Assembly: GCA_945906945.1 (NCBI GenBank)
Contig: CAMDSZ010000002.1
Location: 1 to 44,251, forward strand
DNA from: Akkermansia muciniphila
GTDB taxonomy: Bacteria > Verrucomicrobiota > Verrucomicrobiia > Chthoniobacterales > Chthoniobacteraceae
Length of the DNA: 44,251 nucleotides
Reading direction: 5' to 3'
Shown here: in pieces, positions 1 through 9,548 of the stretch
Position numbering within the stretch: position 1 is the first letter of the stretch
How the letters are laid out: each line of letters starts with the position of its first letter
Made by a program: the position numbers and the translations under genes
Notes under the pieces: model-generated
Told to the model about the DNA's origin: nothing
What the model saw: only the letters and a program-made list of their open reading frames with translations
The model's database searches: none

Positions 1-185
1 GATATAGATGCTTTTTTCGCCCAAAAACCATCCGCGCCCGAGTCACCAGGGCTGGCTCATCGGAGACCGGATCGCTGAAATCAAAAACTCGAACGTTCGA
101 AAGCCGAGCGAGCGCGGAATCGCGTCTTCAACTTCGGAGTTCAGGTTAAAGCGCACACCCACCATCCCGGAGAGGGTTTGAAGAT

Positions 186-217
186 ACAAAAACGAAGGCC
201 ACGCACTTGGCGTGGCC
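186..217 (-). terminator. Rho-independent terminator after the XRE-type regulator
   Basis: On the minus strand, GGCCACGC and GCGTGGCC (positions 217 to 197) form a perfect 8-bp stem around a 5-base loop and are followed by a T-rich run (TTCGTTTTT). It lies about 33 bases downstream of the stop codon of the 250-693 gene, so it would end that transcript. Confidence 0.75.
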
Positions 218-249
218 TCGTATTCGATCTCAACCTCGGAGAAGCCGAC

Positions 250-693
250 TTATAATCCCTTCAATAGTTTAGCGCCCTTCTTGGTCAGCAGCCCGTGAAG
301 TAACGAGATGAGTCGGCGAACCTCATGCGAGCCGGAAGCCAGCTTCGCGAAGTACACCAGCTGTTTTTTCAAGTTTGGCTCGATATGAGATGGGAACTCC
401 GGCCCGCCTGCATCCGTACCGGCGTGCTTAGAAGCTCCGTTGTGCGAAACCGATACAGTGTTTTCACAGCCATCCGGAACGAGATCCATCAAGTACGCCG
501 CAAGCAATGGCCCACGCGTGGTTTGGGGGAGAACTCTGATAAGCGCACCGAGACTCTTTCGATCGGGAACAGATCTTCCAGAGATCCAACGCGAAACACT
601 TGCCTGATCCGTATCTAACAGGCCAGCAAGGTGTTGCTGCGTCCAGTCATTTTTGGAAAGCACATCTGATAAGTAGGTCCTAAATCGACTCAT
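250..693 (-). CDS. Small Cro/CI (XRE)-type helix-turn-helix regulator
   Basis: A 147-residue protein. Residues about 5-55 look like an XRE/Cro-CI DNA-binding fold: the helix-turn-helix segment reads TQQHLAGLLDTDQASVSRW and is followed by SGRSVPDRKSLGAL, a usual continuation of this fold. The C-terminal half has no recognised domain; it has a low-complexity Gly/His/Ser stretch (about 80-100) and a helical tail rich in Leu and Lys. It probably acts as a cytoplasmic transcription regulator, but its target cannot be read from the sequence. It is a single-gene unit with its own promoter and terminator. The start codon ATG at 693 has no Shine-Dalgarno sequence, and the putative -10 box ends only 6 bases before it, so the transcript may be leaderless. 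Confidence 0.75.
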   Translation of the reverse strand: MSRFRTYLSDVLSKNDWTQQHLAGLLDTDQASVSRWISGRSVPDRKSLGALIRVLPQTTRGPLLAAYLMDLVPDGCENTVSVSHNGASKHAGTDAGGPEFPSHIEPNLKKQLVYFAKLASGSHEVRRLISLLHGLLTKKGAKLLKGL

Positions 694-699
694 AGTTGG

Positions 700-727
700 A
701 ATATAATGGGTTTTTTCGTGCTAGCAA
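700..727 (-). promoter_or_regulatory. Putative sigma70-type promoter for the XRE-type regulator
   Basis: On the minus strand, TTGCTA (727-722) and TATATT (705-700) are separated by 16 bases, close to the sigma70 consensus spacing. The -10 box ends 6 bases before the ATG at 693, so transcription would begin at or next to the start codon. Confidence 0.5.
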
Positions 728-1025
728 TAGTTGTTAAATGCTGAAAATGTTGCTTTTATGTATGCGCATCAAACATTAACTGCCGTCTTTTTTTTTGTCT
801 GTTTTCGTTAATCCTTGCTTGTAGGCCCTTAAAACCAACCTCCGCTTAATTCCTCTATTCCATTACCTAGGGTTTTTTAGAGAAGTTTTACTAATAAAAT
901 CTTTTTACGCCCTTGTTTTGTCAACGTTTTGTAAACGCTTGCCTGCTTCCTACCCCGCTGCCGCCTGCTTTTTCCAGCTTTGCTCAATCGCACCGAGCGG
1001 TTTCGAAGGTGTCATGCCTTCTCCC

Positions 1026-1039
1026 AAGTGAATTCACTT
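1026..1039. promoter_or_regulatory. Perfect 14-bp palindrome, possible operator
   Basis: AAGTGAATTCACTT is its own reverse complement. It sits 230 bp upstream of ligA and 333 bp upstream of the divergent XRE-type gene. A palindrome of this size could bind a dimeric regulator such as the neighbouring HTH protein; that link is inference only. Confidence 0.35.
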
Positions 1040-1144
1040 TCAATTAGATTTCTTCGCCGCCCAAAATCACCACTCTTTACTATGGAGCTAGAATCGAGAA
1101 ACGCAAAAAAAATTTGTCTTTTCTCCCGTTTTTGATTCTCGCCT

Positions 1145-1168
1145 CCTCTTGCGCTGCCTCTTGCGCTG
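1145..1168. repeat. Two tandem copies of a 12-bp unit
   Basis: The unit CCTCTTGCGCTG occurs twice back to back (1145-1156 and 1157-1168) about 100 bp upstream of ligA. It is probably a simple duplication with no known role. Confidence 0.6.
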
Positions 1169-1223
1169 CCTTTACGAACTCCATCCGACTGGAGCCTTGT
1201 GAAGTCTCGTACTCGGCTTCTAA

Positions 1224-3629
<2,406 letters not shown>

Positions 3630-3709
3630 TCATTCAGATAGAATATCAGGAAGAACATTCGGCGTCTTCCGTCCTTCCTTTGTGCGTGTTCAGCCCGTAA
3701 CCTTTTCGA

Positions 3710-4513
3710 ATGGTTTTTAAGCCTGAAAGCGCTCTCATCCTAGTTGGCCACGGCTCCACCGTTAATCCGGACTCCAGCGCTCCGACTCTGGATCACGCTG
3801 AGGAACTCATTCGGCGGAAAGTATTCGGAGAAGTTCACTGTGCATTTTGGAAAGAGGAACCCAGCCTGCGCCAAGTGCTGCACATGCTGGATAAGGACGA
3901 CGTCTACATCGTGCCAAATTTCATTAGCGAAGGTTATTTTACCCGGACCGTGATTCCTCGTGAATTGAATCTGGATGGGCCGCTTACATCCTTGAACGGG
4001 CGAACGTTGAAATACTGCGATCCTGTGGGCAACCATGACAGGATGACGGAGCTCCTATCCAAGCGCGCCTCCGAGGTTTCACAGGGTGTTCCGCTGAAGC
4101 AGAGTAGTTTGCTGATCGTGGGACATGGGACTAATTTGAACGATAACTCAGCTTTTGCCGCGAAACGCGAAGTCGAAAAGCTCCGCGAATTAGATATGTT
4201 CGGCGAAGTGTTCAATGTTTACATGGAGGAGCCTCCGCTGGTGAGCGAATGGGCTGATTTCACGAAGTTTCCAAACGTGATTGTGGTGCCCTTTTTCATC
4301 GCAGACGGTCTCCATTCGTATCAGGACATCCCAGTTTTACTCGGGATTGAAGAAGACACAGGGCTGGCGGCAAGTCAGCGTGATGTGTTTCGCAAGAATC
4401 CGTACCGCCTGCGCGACCGAACCCTTTTTTACGCGAGCGCCATCGGCACAGAACCCTCTTTTGTTGACGTCATCATTGATCAAGTAGCGGCTTTCGACTC
4501 CGTCGCTCGATAA
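3710..4513 (+). CDS. CbiX/SirB-type sirohydrochlorin chelatase, two-repeat form
   Basis: A 267-residue protein built from two CbiX-like repeats. Each begins with a hydrophobic strand and the metal-site motif VGHG (His14 and His139). The family inserts Co2+ or Fe2+ into sirohydrochlorin, a step to cobalamin or siroheme. In the second repeat the segment FFIADGLHSYQDIP keeps a second His (His202), a likely second metal ligand; the matching place of the first repeat (FISEGYFTRTVIP) has Phe instead. The C-terminal repeat may therefore be the active half, as an inference from internal comparison. The gene is 16 bp upstream of the Fe-S protein at 4530 and surely co-transcribed. This gene and the next resemble the single Deinococcus protein DR2241, in which a chelatase-like part and extra domains are fused. 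The metal cannot be told from sequence. Confidence 0.85.
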   Translation: MVFKPESALILVGHGSTVNPDSSAPTLDHAEELIRRKVFGEVHCAFWKEEPSLRQVLHMLDKDDVYIVPNFISEGYFTRTVIPRELNLDGPLTSLNGRTLKYCDPVGNHDRMTELLSKRASEVSQGVPLKQSSLLIVGHGTNLNDNSAFAAKREVEKLRELDMFGEVFNVYMEEPPLVSEWADFTKFPNVIVVPFFIADGLHSYQDIPVLLGIEEDTGLAASQRDVFRKNPYRLRDRTLFYASAIGTEPSFVDVIIDQVAAFDSVAR

Positions 4514-4529
4514 TTCCCGAATCTTAAAC

Positions 4530-5189
4530 ATGCGTTCATTGCCCGAAACAATAGCTGGTTGGGTTCACGACGGTTTTTCACTGCTCGGTCAGATCCGCAT
4601 CACCTCAAGGCCCGGAGGGTCCTTCGAACTGAGGCATCGCGAGGATGTAGCCGTGCACGGTTTGGAGGAATTCCATGGTCCTAGTGCTGCACGTGATTTG
4701 TCGTTCTTTGACGAGGCGCGGAATTACCGTCCTTTGAAAACTGCACCGAACTTGCGTCGAGGGTGGTCATTAATTGTGGAGACTCCGGAGGATTTGAGGC
4801 TCGCGCTTGATCACTTTTATCCTGCGATGACTGCCCTTTGGCGCAGTCAGCTTGAAGCCTCCCTCTCCAGCGTCCCCCTCAGGGACACGCTGGACCGGCA
4901 AACAGGCATGTATGCCGCCAGCAAGCGCCTGCAAGATGAGGAAGGACTTCAACTTGTGGCTAGTGCCTGTAACTCTAAGACCGGTTGTATGAAACGGATG
5001 CTTTGGCCGTTCACAAAAACCGTGGAGCTCACGGGGTTCAGCCGCTTAGAGCGTTCGGCTGACGTTTTGACACTGGACTCAGGCGAAAAGGAAATTCCGC
5101 TCCTCTGTCACGAAGCCTGCAACATCCTGGTGGCCGCATGTCGTGAGACGGTCAAAAAACGGGAAAGGGCTGCTGCTGCGACGGTCTGA
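4530..5189 (+). CDS. DR2241-type 4Fe-4S protein, partner of the chelatase
   Basis: A 219-residue cytoplasmic protein with four Cys in the pattern C147-x5-C153-x39-C193-x3-C197. This fits a [4Fe-4S] cluster, and the spacing closely matches the cluster motif of siroheme-dependent sulfite and nitrite reductases (CX5C...CX3C). The overall sequence resembles the extra domains that follow the chelatase part in Deinococcus DR2241: an N-terminal stabilising-type domain (about 1-120) and a C-terminal cluster domain (about 125-215). This assignment is from memory of the family. It follows the CbiX gene by 16 bp, so the two probably act as a complex on a tetrapyrrole; the cluster could donate electrons or sense redox state. 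ATG at 4530 is the first start. The C-terminus is Lys/Arg/Ala-rich. Confidence 0.75.
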   Translation: MRSLPETIAGWVHDGFSLLGQIRITSRPGGSFELRHREDVAVHGLEEFHGPSAARDLSFFDEARNYRPLKTAPNLRRGWSLIVETPEDLRLALDHFYPAMTALWRSQLEASLSSVPLRDTLDRQTGMYAASKRLQDEEGLQLVASACNSKTGCMKRMLWPFTKTVELTGFSRLERSADVLTLDSGEKEIPLLCHEACNILVAACRETVKKRERAAAATV

Positions 5190-5528
5190 TTGTCCCGCCT
5201 GTGCCAAAGTGGGTTTGTGGGAAGGCGGTGGTTAGAGGGCTTAGGTCCCCAAGTGCTCTCTGAAGGGAACGCTGTGTCCGAGTTTTGGGAACAACCCCGC
5301 GAATAACTTCAGTTTTTACACCAATAACTTCTCGTCTTGTTTTCTCTGTCGCCTTTTTCGCACGCTGCTTCACACCCTCGATCAGGTTGTGCTCAAACAC
5401 CGGATCCTGTGGAACAGGCTTAGGGAGCGGTTCTCCAGCTGTGGAACTAAGTTGTTCACACCTTTAATAAGATTAAATTAAAAAGGTTTTTCTTATCTCT
5501 CTCTTCAGAGCGTGAACAACCTGAGAAT
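5190..5528. other. Intergenic region between two convergent genes
   Basis: This 339-bp stretch separates the ends of the Fe-S gene (plus) and glgE (minus). On the minus strand a frame is open from a TAA near 5463 down to 5152, with only a GTG at 5400 as a start (82 codons, Lys/Arg-rich). It overlaps the Fe-S gene antisense and has no recognised relatives or ribosome site, so I do not call it. Also present are two TGTGGAAC words (near 5409 and 5440), an AT-rich patch (5461-5500) and the 9-bp inverted repeat listed separately. No convincing intrinsic terminator was found for either gene. Confidence 0.5.
5451..5520. repeat. Perfect 9-bp inverted repeat flanking an AT-rich segment
   Basis: GTTGTTCAC (5451-5459) is repeated in inverted form as GTGAACAAC (5512-5520), with 52 bases between them that include an AT-rich core. 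It lies directly after the glgE stop codon. It could form a long hairpin in the glgE 3' UTR or mark the ends of a small element. Confidence 0.45.
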
Positions 5529-7601
5529 CTAAAAGTCGGGAAACTCCGTTTCAGAGACATGTTTCTTGGTAACAGTGAAAATATGCGCCTGTTTACCGTG
5601 AGGACTCAGGGAAACGTAGTTCCGAGACCCGTGCCAAAGATATTGGTCATTAGAAAGGAGGTCTCGTACCGTGTAAGAGTCCCCCTCGTGCAGGTTCAGA
5701 AGAGCTAGGGGAACATGGATGAAAGTCTCCTGAGCATTAACGTAGTCTAGCGAGATAACGATCAGAAGCAGGTCATTGTCAGCGGGAGAGGACTTGGAAT
5801 AAAAAAGAACAGAGTCGTTCTCCGCATAATGGAAAGTCAAATTGTCAAAGATACGGAGGCTACGGTGTGCTTTGCGAACCTCGTTGACCCGAGTTATCAA
5901 CGGTTTGATGTTGCCGGGAGCGGTCCAATCGCGGGCTTTAAATTGATACTTTTCACTGTCCAAATATTCTTCTTTGTCAGGCAGAGCCAGATTTTCGCAA
6001 AGTTCGAAGCCTGAGTAGATTCCATAGGTTGGGGAAAGGGTTGCCGATAGAATGAACCGGATCACGAACGCAGGGAGTCCGCCGAACTGAAGAAAAAAAG
6101 GAAGAATGTCAGGGGTATTGGGCCAGAGATTCGGTCTGAAAAAATCGCTTTGAGGGGTCTCGGTGAGAGAGGTGAAATAGTCGATGAGTTCCTGCTTAGT
6201 GTTTCTCCAGGTGAAGTAGGTGTAACTTTGAGTAAAGCCGACCTTAGCCAAGGCGAGCATCATTTTAGGACGCGTAAAGGCCTCGGAGAGAAAAATTGTG
6301 TCGGGGAAGGAGTGCTGGACTTTAGTGATTAAAAACTCCCAAAACGCGACAGGCTTGGTGTGCGGATTGTCCACGCGGAAGATGCGCACTTTCCGCTGAG
6401 CCCAAAATAATACGACTGCAGTCAGCTCCTCCCAGAGCGCTCGCCAGTCGTCATTATGAAAATTCAGAGGGAAAACATCCTGATATTTTTTCGGGGGATT
6501 TTCTGCGTACTTGATAGACCCGTCTGGACGTTGGTAGAACCAATCCGGATGTTCACTGACGTAAGGGTGATCAGGAGAGCAATTAATGGCGAAATCAAGT
6601 GCGAGCTCCATGCCCCGCTCATGGATTTGATCAACCAACCAGTCGAAATCAGAGAGGGAGCCTAATTCAGGAGCAACATCACAATGGCCTCCGCCATTCG
6701 GGCAATTTTGGTGTCGATTGCCAATCGCGTAGGGAACACCGGGTTCGCCCGAGACGCATGTGACCGAGTTGTTCTTGCCTTTTCTGGCAGTGATTCCGAT
6801 GGGATGGATGGGAGGGAAATAAATAACATCGAAGCCCATGCGTTTAGCGTCATCAATACGCGGCAAACAATCGCGGAAAGACGAGCCTTTTGATCCGTTA
6901 CCTTCAGCAGAACGTGGAAAAAATTCGTACCATGCTGAGAACAGTGCAGCTTCGCGATCAACAATAACACGCGGATAAAGAGGCACAGAGGTAGACAACG
7001 GGGGCGTTTCAACCAAAGCGCGTACGGAAGCGGAGGAAAGATAAAATTCACTAGATTCCGCGCGCTCAGAATAACATTCTAACAAACCATTTAGAGCAGA
7101 ATCGTCAAGAAGGTCCAAAATAGACGAGGATTGGGCATCACGAATGGCAGAGGCGTATGAAAGAAGGCTGGTAGCATCTTCATGGTGTTGCGCTTCGCGT
7201 GCATTAAACGCGGCTTTTTCGCAAATCAACGCGCCCTCCATCAGTTCCAAGCGGATGTCTGTAATCCCAGCTTTGACCTTCACCTCAATTTCATGAAGCC
7301 ATGTATGAAAAGCGTCTTTCCATGCTTCGATGGTGAGTTCGAAAACGGCATTTTCCAAAAAAACACAGGAGGCGGTCCAACGATCGTTTCCCTCTGGGAT
7401 TTGGGTCATGAACACGCTGTGCCAAGAGGGGGTCCCGCAGCGCCGCCATTTCAGACACGCGGCGATAATATCATGTCCGTCTTTAAATATATCAGCCTCA
7501 ACTGTTAATGATTGGCCAACAACCCGTTTCACCGGATGCCGGCCACGGTCGTGAAACGGCGAGACATTTTCGATAACCACCGTCGAGGGACGCAAAGCCA
7601 T
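5529..7601 (-). CDS. glgE: GlgE-type maltosyltransferase (alpha-1,4-glucan: maltose-1-phosphate)
   Basis: A GH13 family enzyme of 690 residues that extends alpha-1,4-glucan using alpha-maltose 1-phosphate, in the trehalose-to-glycogen route. The N-terminal part has the GlgE-specific pattern (IENVSPFHDRGRHPVKR) and DGHD before a beta-sandwich domain. The TIM barrel follows, with IYFPPIHPIG, the nucleophile in RVDNPHTKP (Asp411) and the acid/base in LSEAFTRP (Glu440), 29 residues apart as in characterised GlgE enzymes. The third acid is probably Asp498 in NTPDIL. No TreS, Mak or GlgB gene is nearby, so maltose 1-phosphate must come from genes elsewhere. The DNA is lower in GC than most of the window: three hand-counted 60-base lines gave 42, 47 and 50%, against 55-58% in two lines elsewhere. 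ATG at 7601 gives the usual N-terminus; no Shine-Dalgarno sequence is evident. Confidence 0.92.
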   Translation of the reverse strand: MALRPSTVVIENVSPFHDRGRHPVKRVVGQSLTVEADIFKDGHDIIAACLKWRRCGTPSWHSVFMTQIPEGNDRWTASCVFLENAVFELTIEAWKDAFHTWLHEIEVKVKAGITDIRLELMEGALICEKAAFNAREAQHHEDATSLLSYASAIRDAQSSSILDLLDDSALNGLLECYSERAESSEFYLSSASVRALVETPPLSTSVPLYPRVIVDREAALFSAWYEFFPRSAEGNGSKGSSFRDCLPRIDDAKRMGFDVIYFPPIHPIGITARKGKNNSVTCVSGEPGVPYAIGNRHQNCPNGGGHCDVAPELGSLSDFDWLVDQIHERGMELALDFAINCSPDHPYVSEHPDWFYQRPDGSIKYAENPPKKYQDVFPLNFHNDDWRALWEELTAVVLFWAQRKVRIFRVDNPHTKPVAFWEFLITKVQHSFPDTIFLSEAFTRPKMMLALAKVGFTQSYTYFTWRNTKQELIDYFTSLTETPQSDFFRPNLWPNTPDILPFFLQFGGLPAFVIRFILSATLSPTYGIYSGFELCENLALPDKEEYLDSEKYQFKARDWTAPGNIKPLITRVNEVRKAHRSLRIFDNLTFHYAENDSVLFYSKSSPADNDLLLIVISLDYVNAQETFIHVPLALLNLHEGDSYTVRDLLSNDQYLWHGSRNYVSLSPHGKQAHIFTVTKKHVSETEFPDF

Positions 7602-7711
7602 AGATGGCCATTTTGCCTGAGAGACAACCGTGGACCAGCGGTTTTTGGAAAAAAGCGATGAAGTCCCAAGTAAAGAGCCTCAAAAAGACGTCAACGTCTC
7701 GGAGCGGGATT

Positions 7712-8380
7712 TTATTTGCGAAAAGGATGCAAAATACGGTTCCACCAGGGACGCACCACACCAGTTTTGAGGCGGCCCATGGCAGATGTAATCTTTTCTG
7801 ATGGAACAATTTCAGCAGAGATTACACGCACTGGATCAAGCGGTTTGTCATTTGGATCCACGGAAACGGACTCTAGAGCATCCAACACCTCGATACCGCG
7901 AGTGACCCGCGCAAATACCGAGTATTTGTGGTCCAATTCAGGAAGCGGACGAAGAGCGATGTAAAACTGACTGCCGTTGGAAAGGCGTTTGGGATTAACC
8001 GCGTCACCAAGGCGTCCCATCGCAACAGCACCGCGCTGGTGTTTAGCAGAAAGCTCTGGATTTAATGTATAACCTGGCCCGCCGGTTCCTAAATCCCCGG
8101 CGTCTTTCTTTTTGCTGAGCGGATCGCCAAGCTGAACCATGGTACCCGGCAAGAGACGATGGATGAGCATGCCGTTGTAAAACCCATCCTTGACCAGTTT
8201 TTTAAAATTCGCGACGTGAGCAGGTGCCGATGAACCTTCAAATTCAATCACAATCCCAGGAAGCCTTTCTTTAGCCTTTTCAAGCTGTATCAAGACCATG
8301 TCCGCGGCGCGGCAAGGTGAAGAAGACACGACTAGAGCTAGAAGAAGGAGCGAAAGGAAAAAGCGGATGAGTGAACGCAT
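7712..8380 (-). CDS. Exported cyclophilin-type peptidyl-prolyl isomerase
   Basis: A 222-residue protein that should speed cis-trans isomerisation of Xaa-Pro bonds during folding of exported proteins. Residues 1-25 form a Sec signal peptide (Arg near the start, a Leu-rich core, then SSSPCRA-AD). A signal peptidase I site after CRA seems likelier than a lipoprotein site, because the residues before Cys do not fit a lipobox. The cyclophilin core begins with IVIEFEGSSAPAHVANF. It keeps the active-site Arg in IHRLLPGTMVQLGDP, and contains NGSQFYIAL and LDHKYSVFARVTRGIEVLD. A basic tail of about 25 residues follows. It ends 110 bp upstream of glgE on the same strand and may share a transcript; it lies in the same lower-GC segment. 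Confidence 0.9.
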   Translation of the reverse strand: MRSLIRFFLSLLLLALVVSSSPCRAADMVLIQLEKAKERLPGIVIEFEGSSAPAHVANFKKLVKDGFYNGMLIHRLLPGTMVQLGDPLSKKKDAGDLGTGGPGYTLNPELSAKHQRGAVAMGRLGDAVNPKRLSNGSQFYIALRPLPELDHKYSVFARVTRGIEVLDALESVSVDPNDKPLDPVRVISAEIVPSEKITSAMGRLKTGVVRPWWNRILHPFRK

Positions 8381-8495
8381 AAAGCAACGATATTAAAAAC
8401 CGATAAACCAACTACGGGCAATCAAAGACACTAATCAAGAGAGCGATGCAAAGAAAGAAAGGCTTTAAAAAGGAAACACAAAGCGAAAGTAGCAA

Positions 8496-9365
8496 TTAAA
8501 GTTCACTGACTTTAAACAACGTTTCATTCTGACTCAAAACAGTGGCGGGCTCAGACCCCCTTTTTAGATAAGCGAGAGCCAAGGACGTTTGATTCGAATG
8601 GGTGATACTGGTGATGACTCCTATGGAATGTGCGGAATCCCTGATTGGAGCTGTAGGGTCAAACAGTTGGCTGCCTGCTGAATCAGTAGCAGAGAGGCTG
8701 TTTAAGAGTACGAGGCGGCGGTTGACGTGCCCGATGCTTTTAATTCGAGAGAGCACCTCCTGTCCTATATAGCAGCCTTTGTGGTAGTCGATGTGTGTGC
8801 GGTCCAACAAAGCCTCAGGTGGAAGTGAGTCCTCTGAAAGTTCGAAGCCCCAGGCGGCGACACCATTTGAGATGCGGAGCAACTCCCAATCTGGACACAA
8901 GTCATCGCCGCTTTCGAGCATTTGGCTGACAGCAGCCCTGTCGGAGGCGTGGACTCGCAGGTCCCAGCCAGCAACACCCAAACGCGAAGATTGGATGGGC
9001 GCTGAGTGGACGATTGACGATGGCAATGAAGTTTTGTCCAAACAATGAAACAACGTGTGGGTGAGGGTCTGGTCCTCAACGGAAACATCGTCAGCCACAA
9101 TATATCGTTCAAGCCGAGCCAGCAGAGTCTCGGCTACACCGGGGTGAGCATCCACAAGGAGCGAGGTTCCCAAATCCGAAATCCAAACGTCCGCTTGAAG
9201 GCGACCCTTGGCGCTGGTGACGCAGGCCGGAAGAGCGCGCGCGGTCGAAAGTTTCCTGAGATCCTGCGTGACCTGACCGTTTAAATAGCGGAGGCGGTCC
9301 GGTCCGGAGAACAGCAACTGGGAGCGATTTTTGAGCTCGAAAGAACGGGGATGAGGTGTGGACAT
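8496..9365 (-). CDS. ygfZ: YgfZ/GcvT-like folate-binding protein
   Basis: A 289-residue member of the YgfZ family. In well-studied bacteria YgfZ uses tetrahydrofolate to support assembly or repair of certain Fe-S enzymes, including tRNA-modifying MiaB. The N-terminal half has the family opening (LLFSGPDRLRYLNGQVTQDL) and SAKGRLQADVWI. The diagnostic motif KGCYIGQEVLSRIKSIG lies around residues 195-211, with its invariant Cys. The C-terminal part has the usual beta-barrel pattern (RRLVLL...SIGVITS...ALAYLKRG). It is downstream of mnmG on the same strand, separated by 183 bp with no obvious terminator. The ATG at 9365 fits the expected N-terminus. Confidence 0.92.
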   Translation of the reverse strand: MSTPHPRSFELKNRSQLLFSGPDRLRYLNGQVTQDLRKLSTARALPACVTSAKGRLQADVWISDLGTSLLVDAHPGVAETLLARLERYIVADDVSVEDQTLTHTLFHCLDKTSLPSSIVHSAPIQSSRLGVAGWDLRVHASDRAAVSQMLESGDDLCPDWELLRISNGVAAWGFELSEDSLPPEALLDRTHIDYHKGCYIGQEVLSRIKSIGHVNRRLVLLNSLSATDSAGSQLFDPTAPIRDSAHSIGVITSITHSNQTSLALAYLKRGSEPATVLSQNETLFKVSEL

Positions 9366-9548
9366 AGCAAAAAAGGAGTGTTGGTAGACAGAAACAGGCG
9401 GAAAAGGGCATTTGATCCGCTGTGGCCACCCTGGTGGTGAGGGTCGGGTGTGCTAGCGGGGCGTTTAAAGCGTTTTCGGGGTAAACAAGGGTTCAGCGAC
9501 GGCCGACAAAGCAGGTGAAGGGACTGTGAACCGAGATTTTATGGGATC

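Noticed and set aside
43-246. A 68-codon minus-strand frame just downstream of the XRE-type gene
   Set aside because: It has no ATG near its beginning, runs through the terminator hairpin at 197-217, and matches no family I know. It may be a remnant, but nothing supports expression.
3649-3670. GGAAGA/TCTTCC inverted repeat after ligA
   Set aside because: A 6-bp stem with a 10-base loop and no T-run is too weak to call a terminator.
5152-5400. A minus-strand 82-codon frame rich in Lys and Arg
   Set aside because: Only a GTG start without ribosome site, antisense overlap with the Fe-S gene end, and a Gln/Pro-rich C-terminus made from that antisense; no recognised family.
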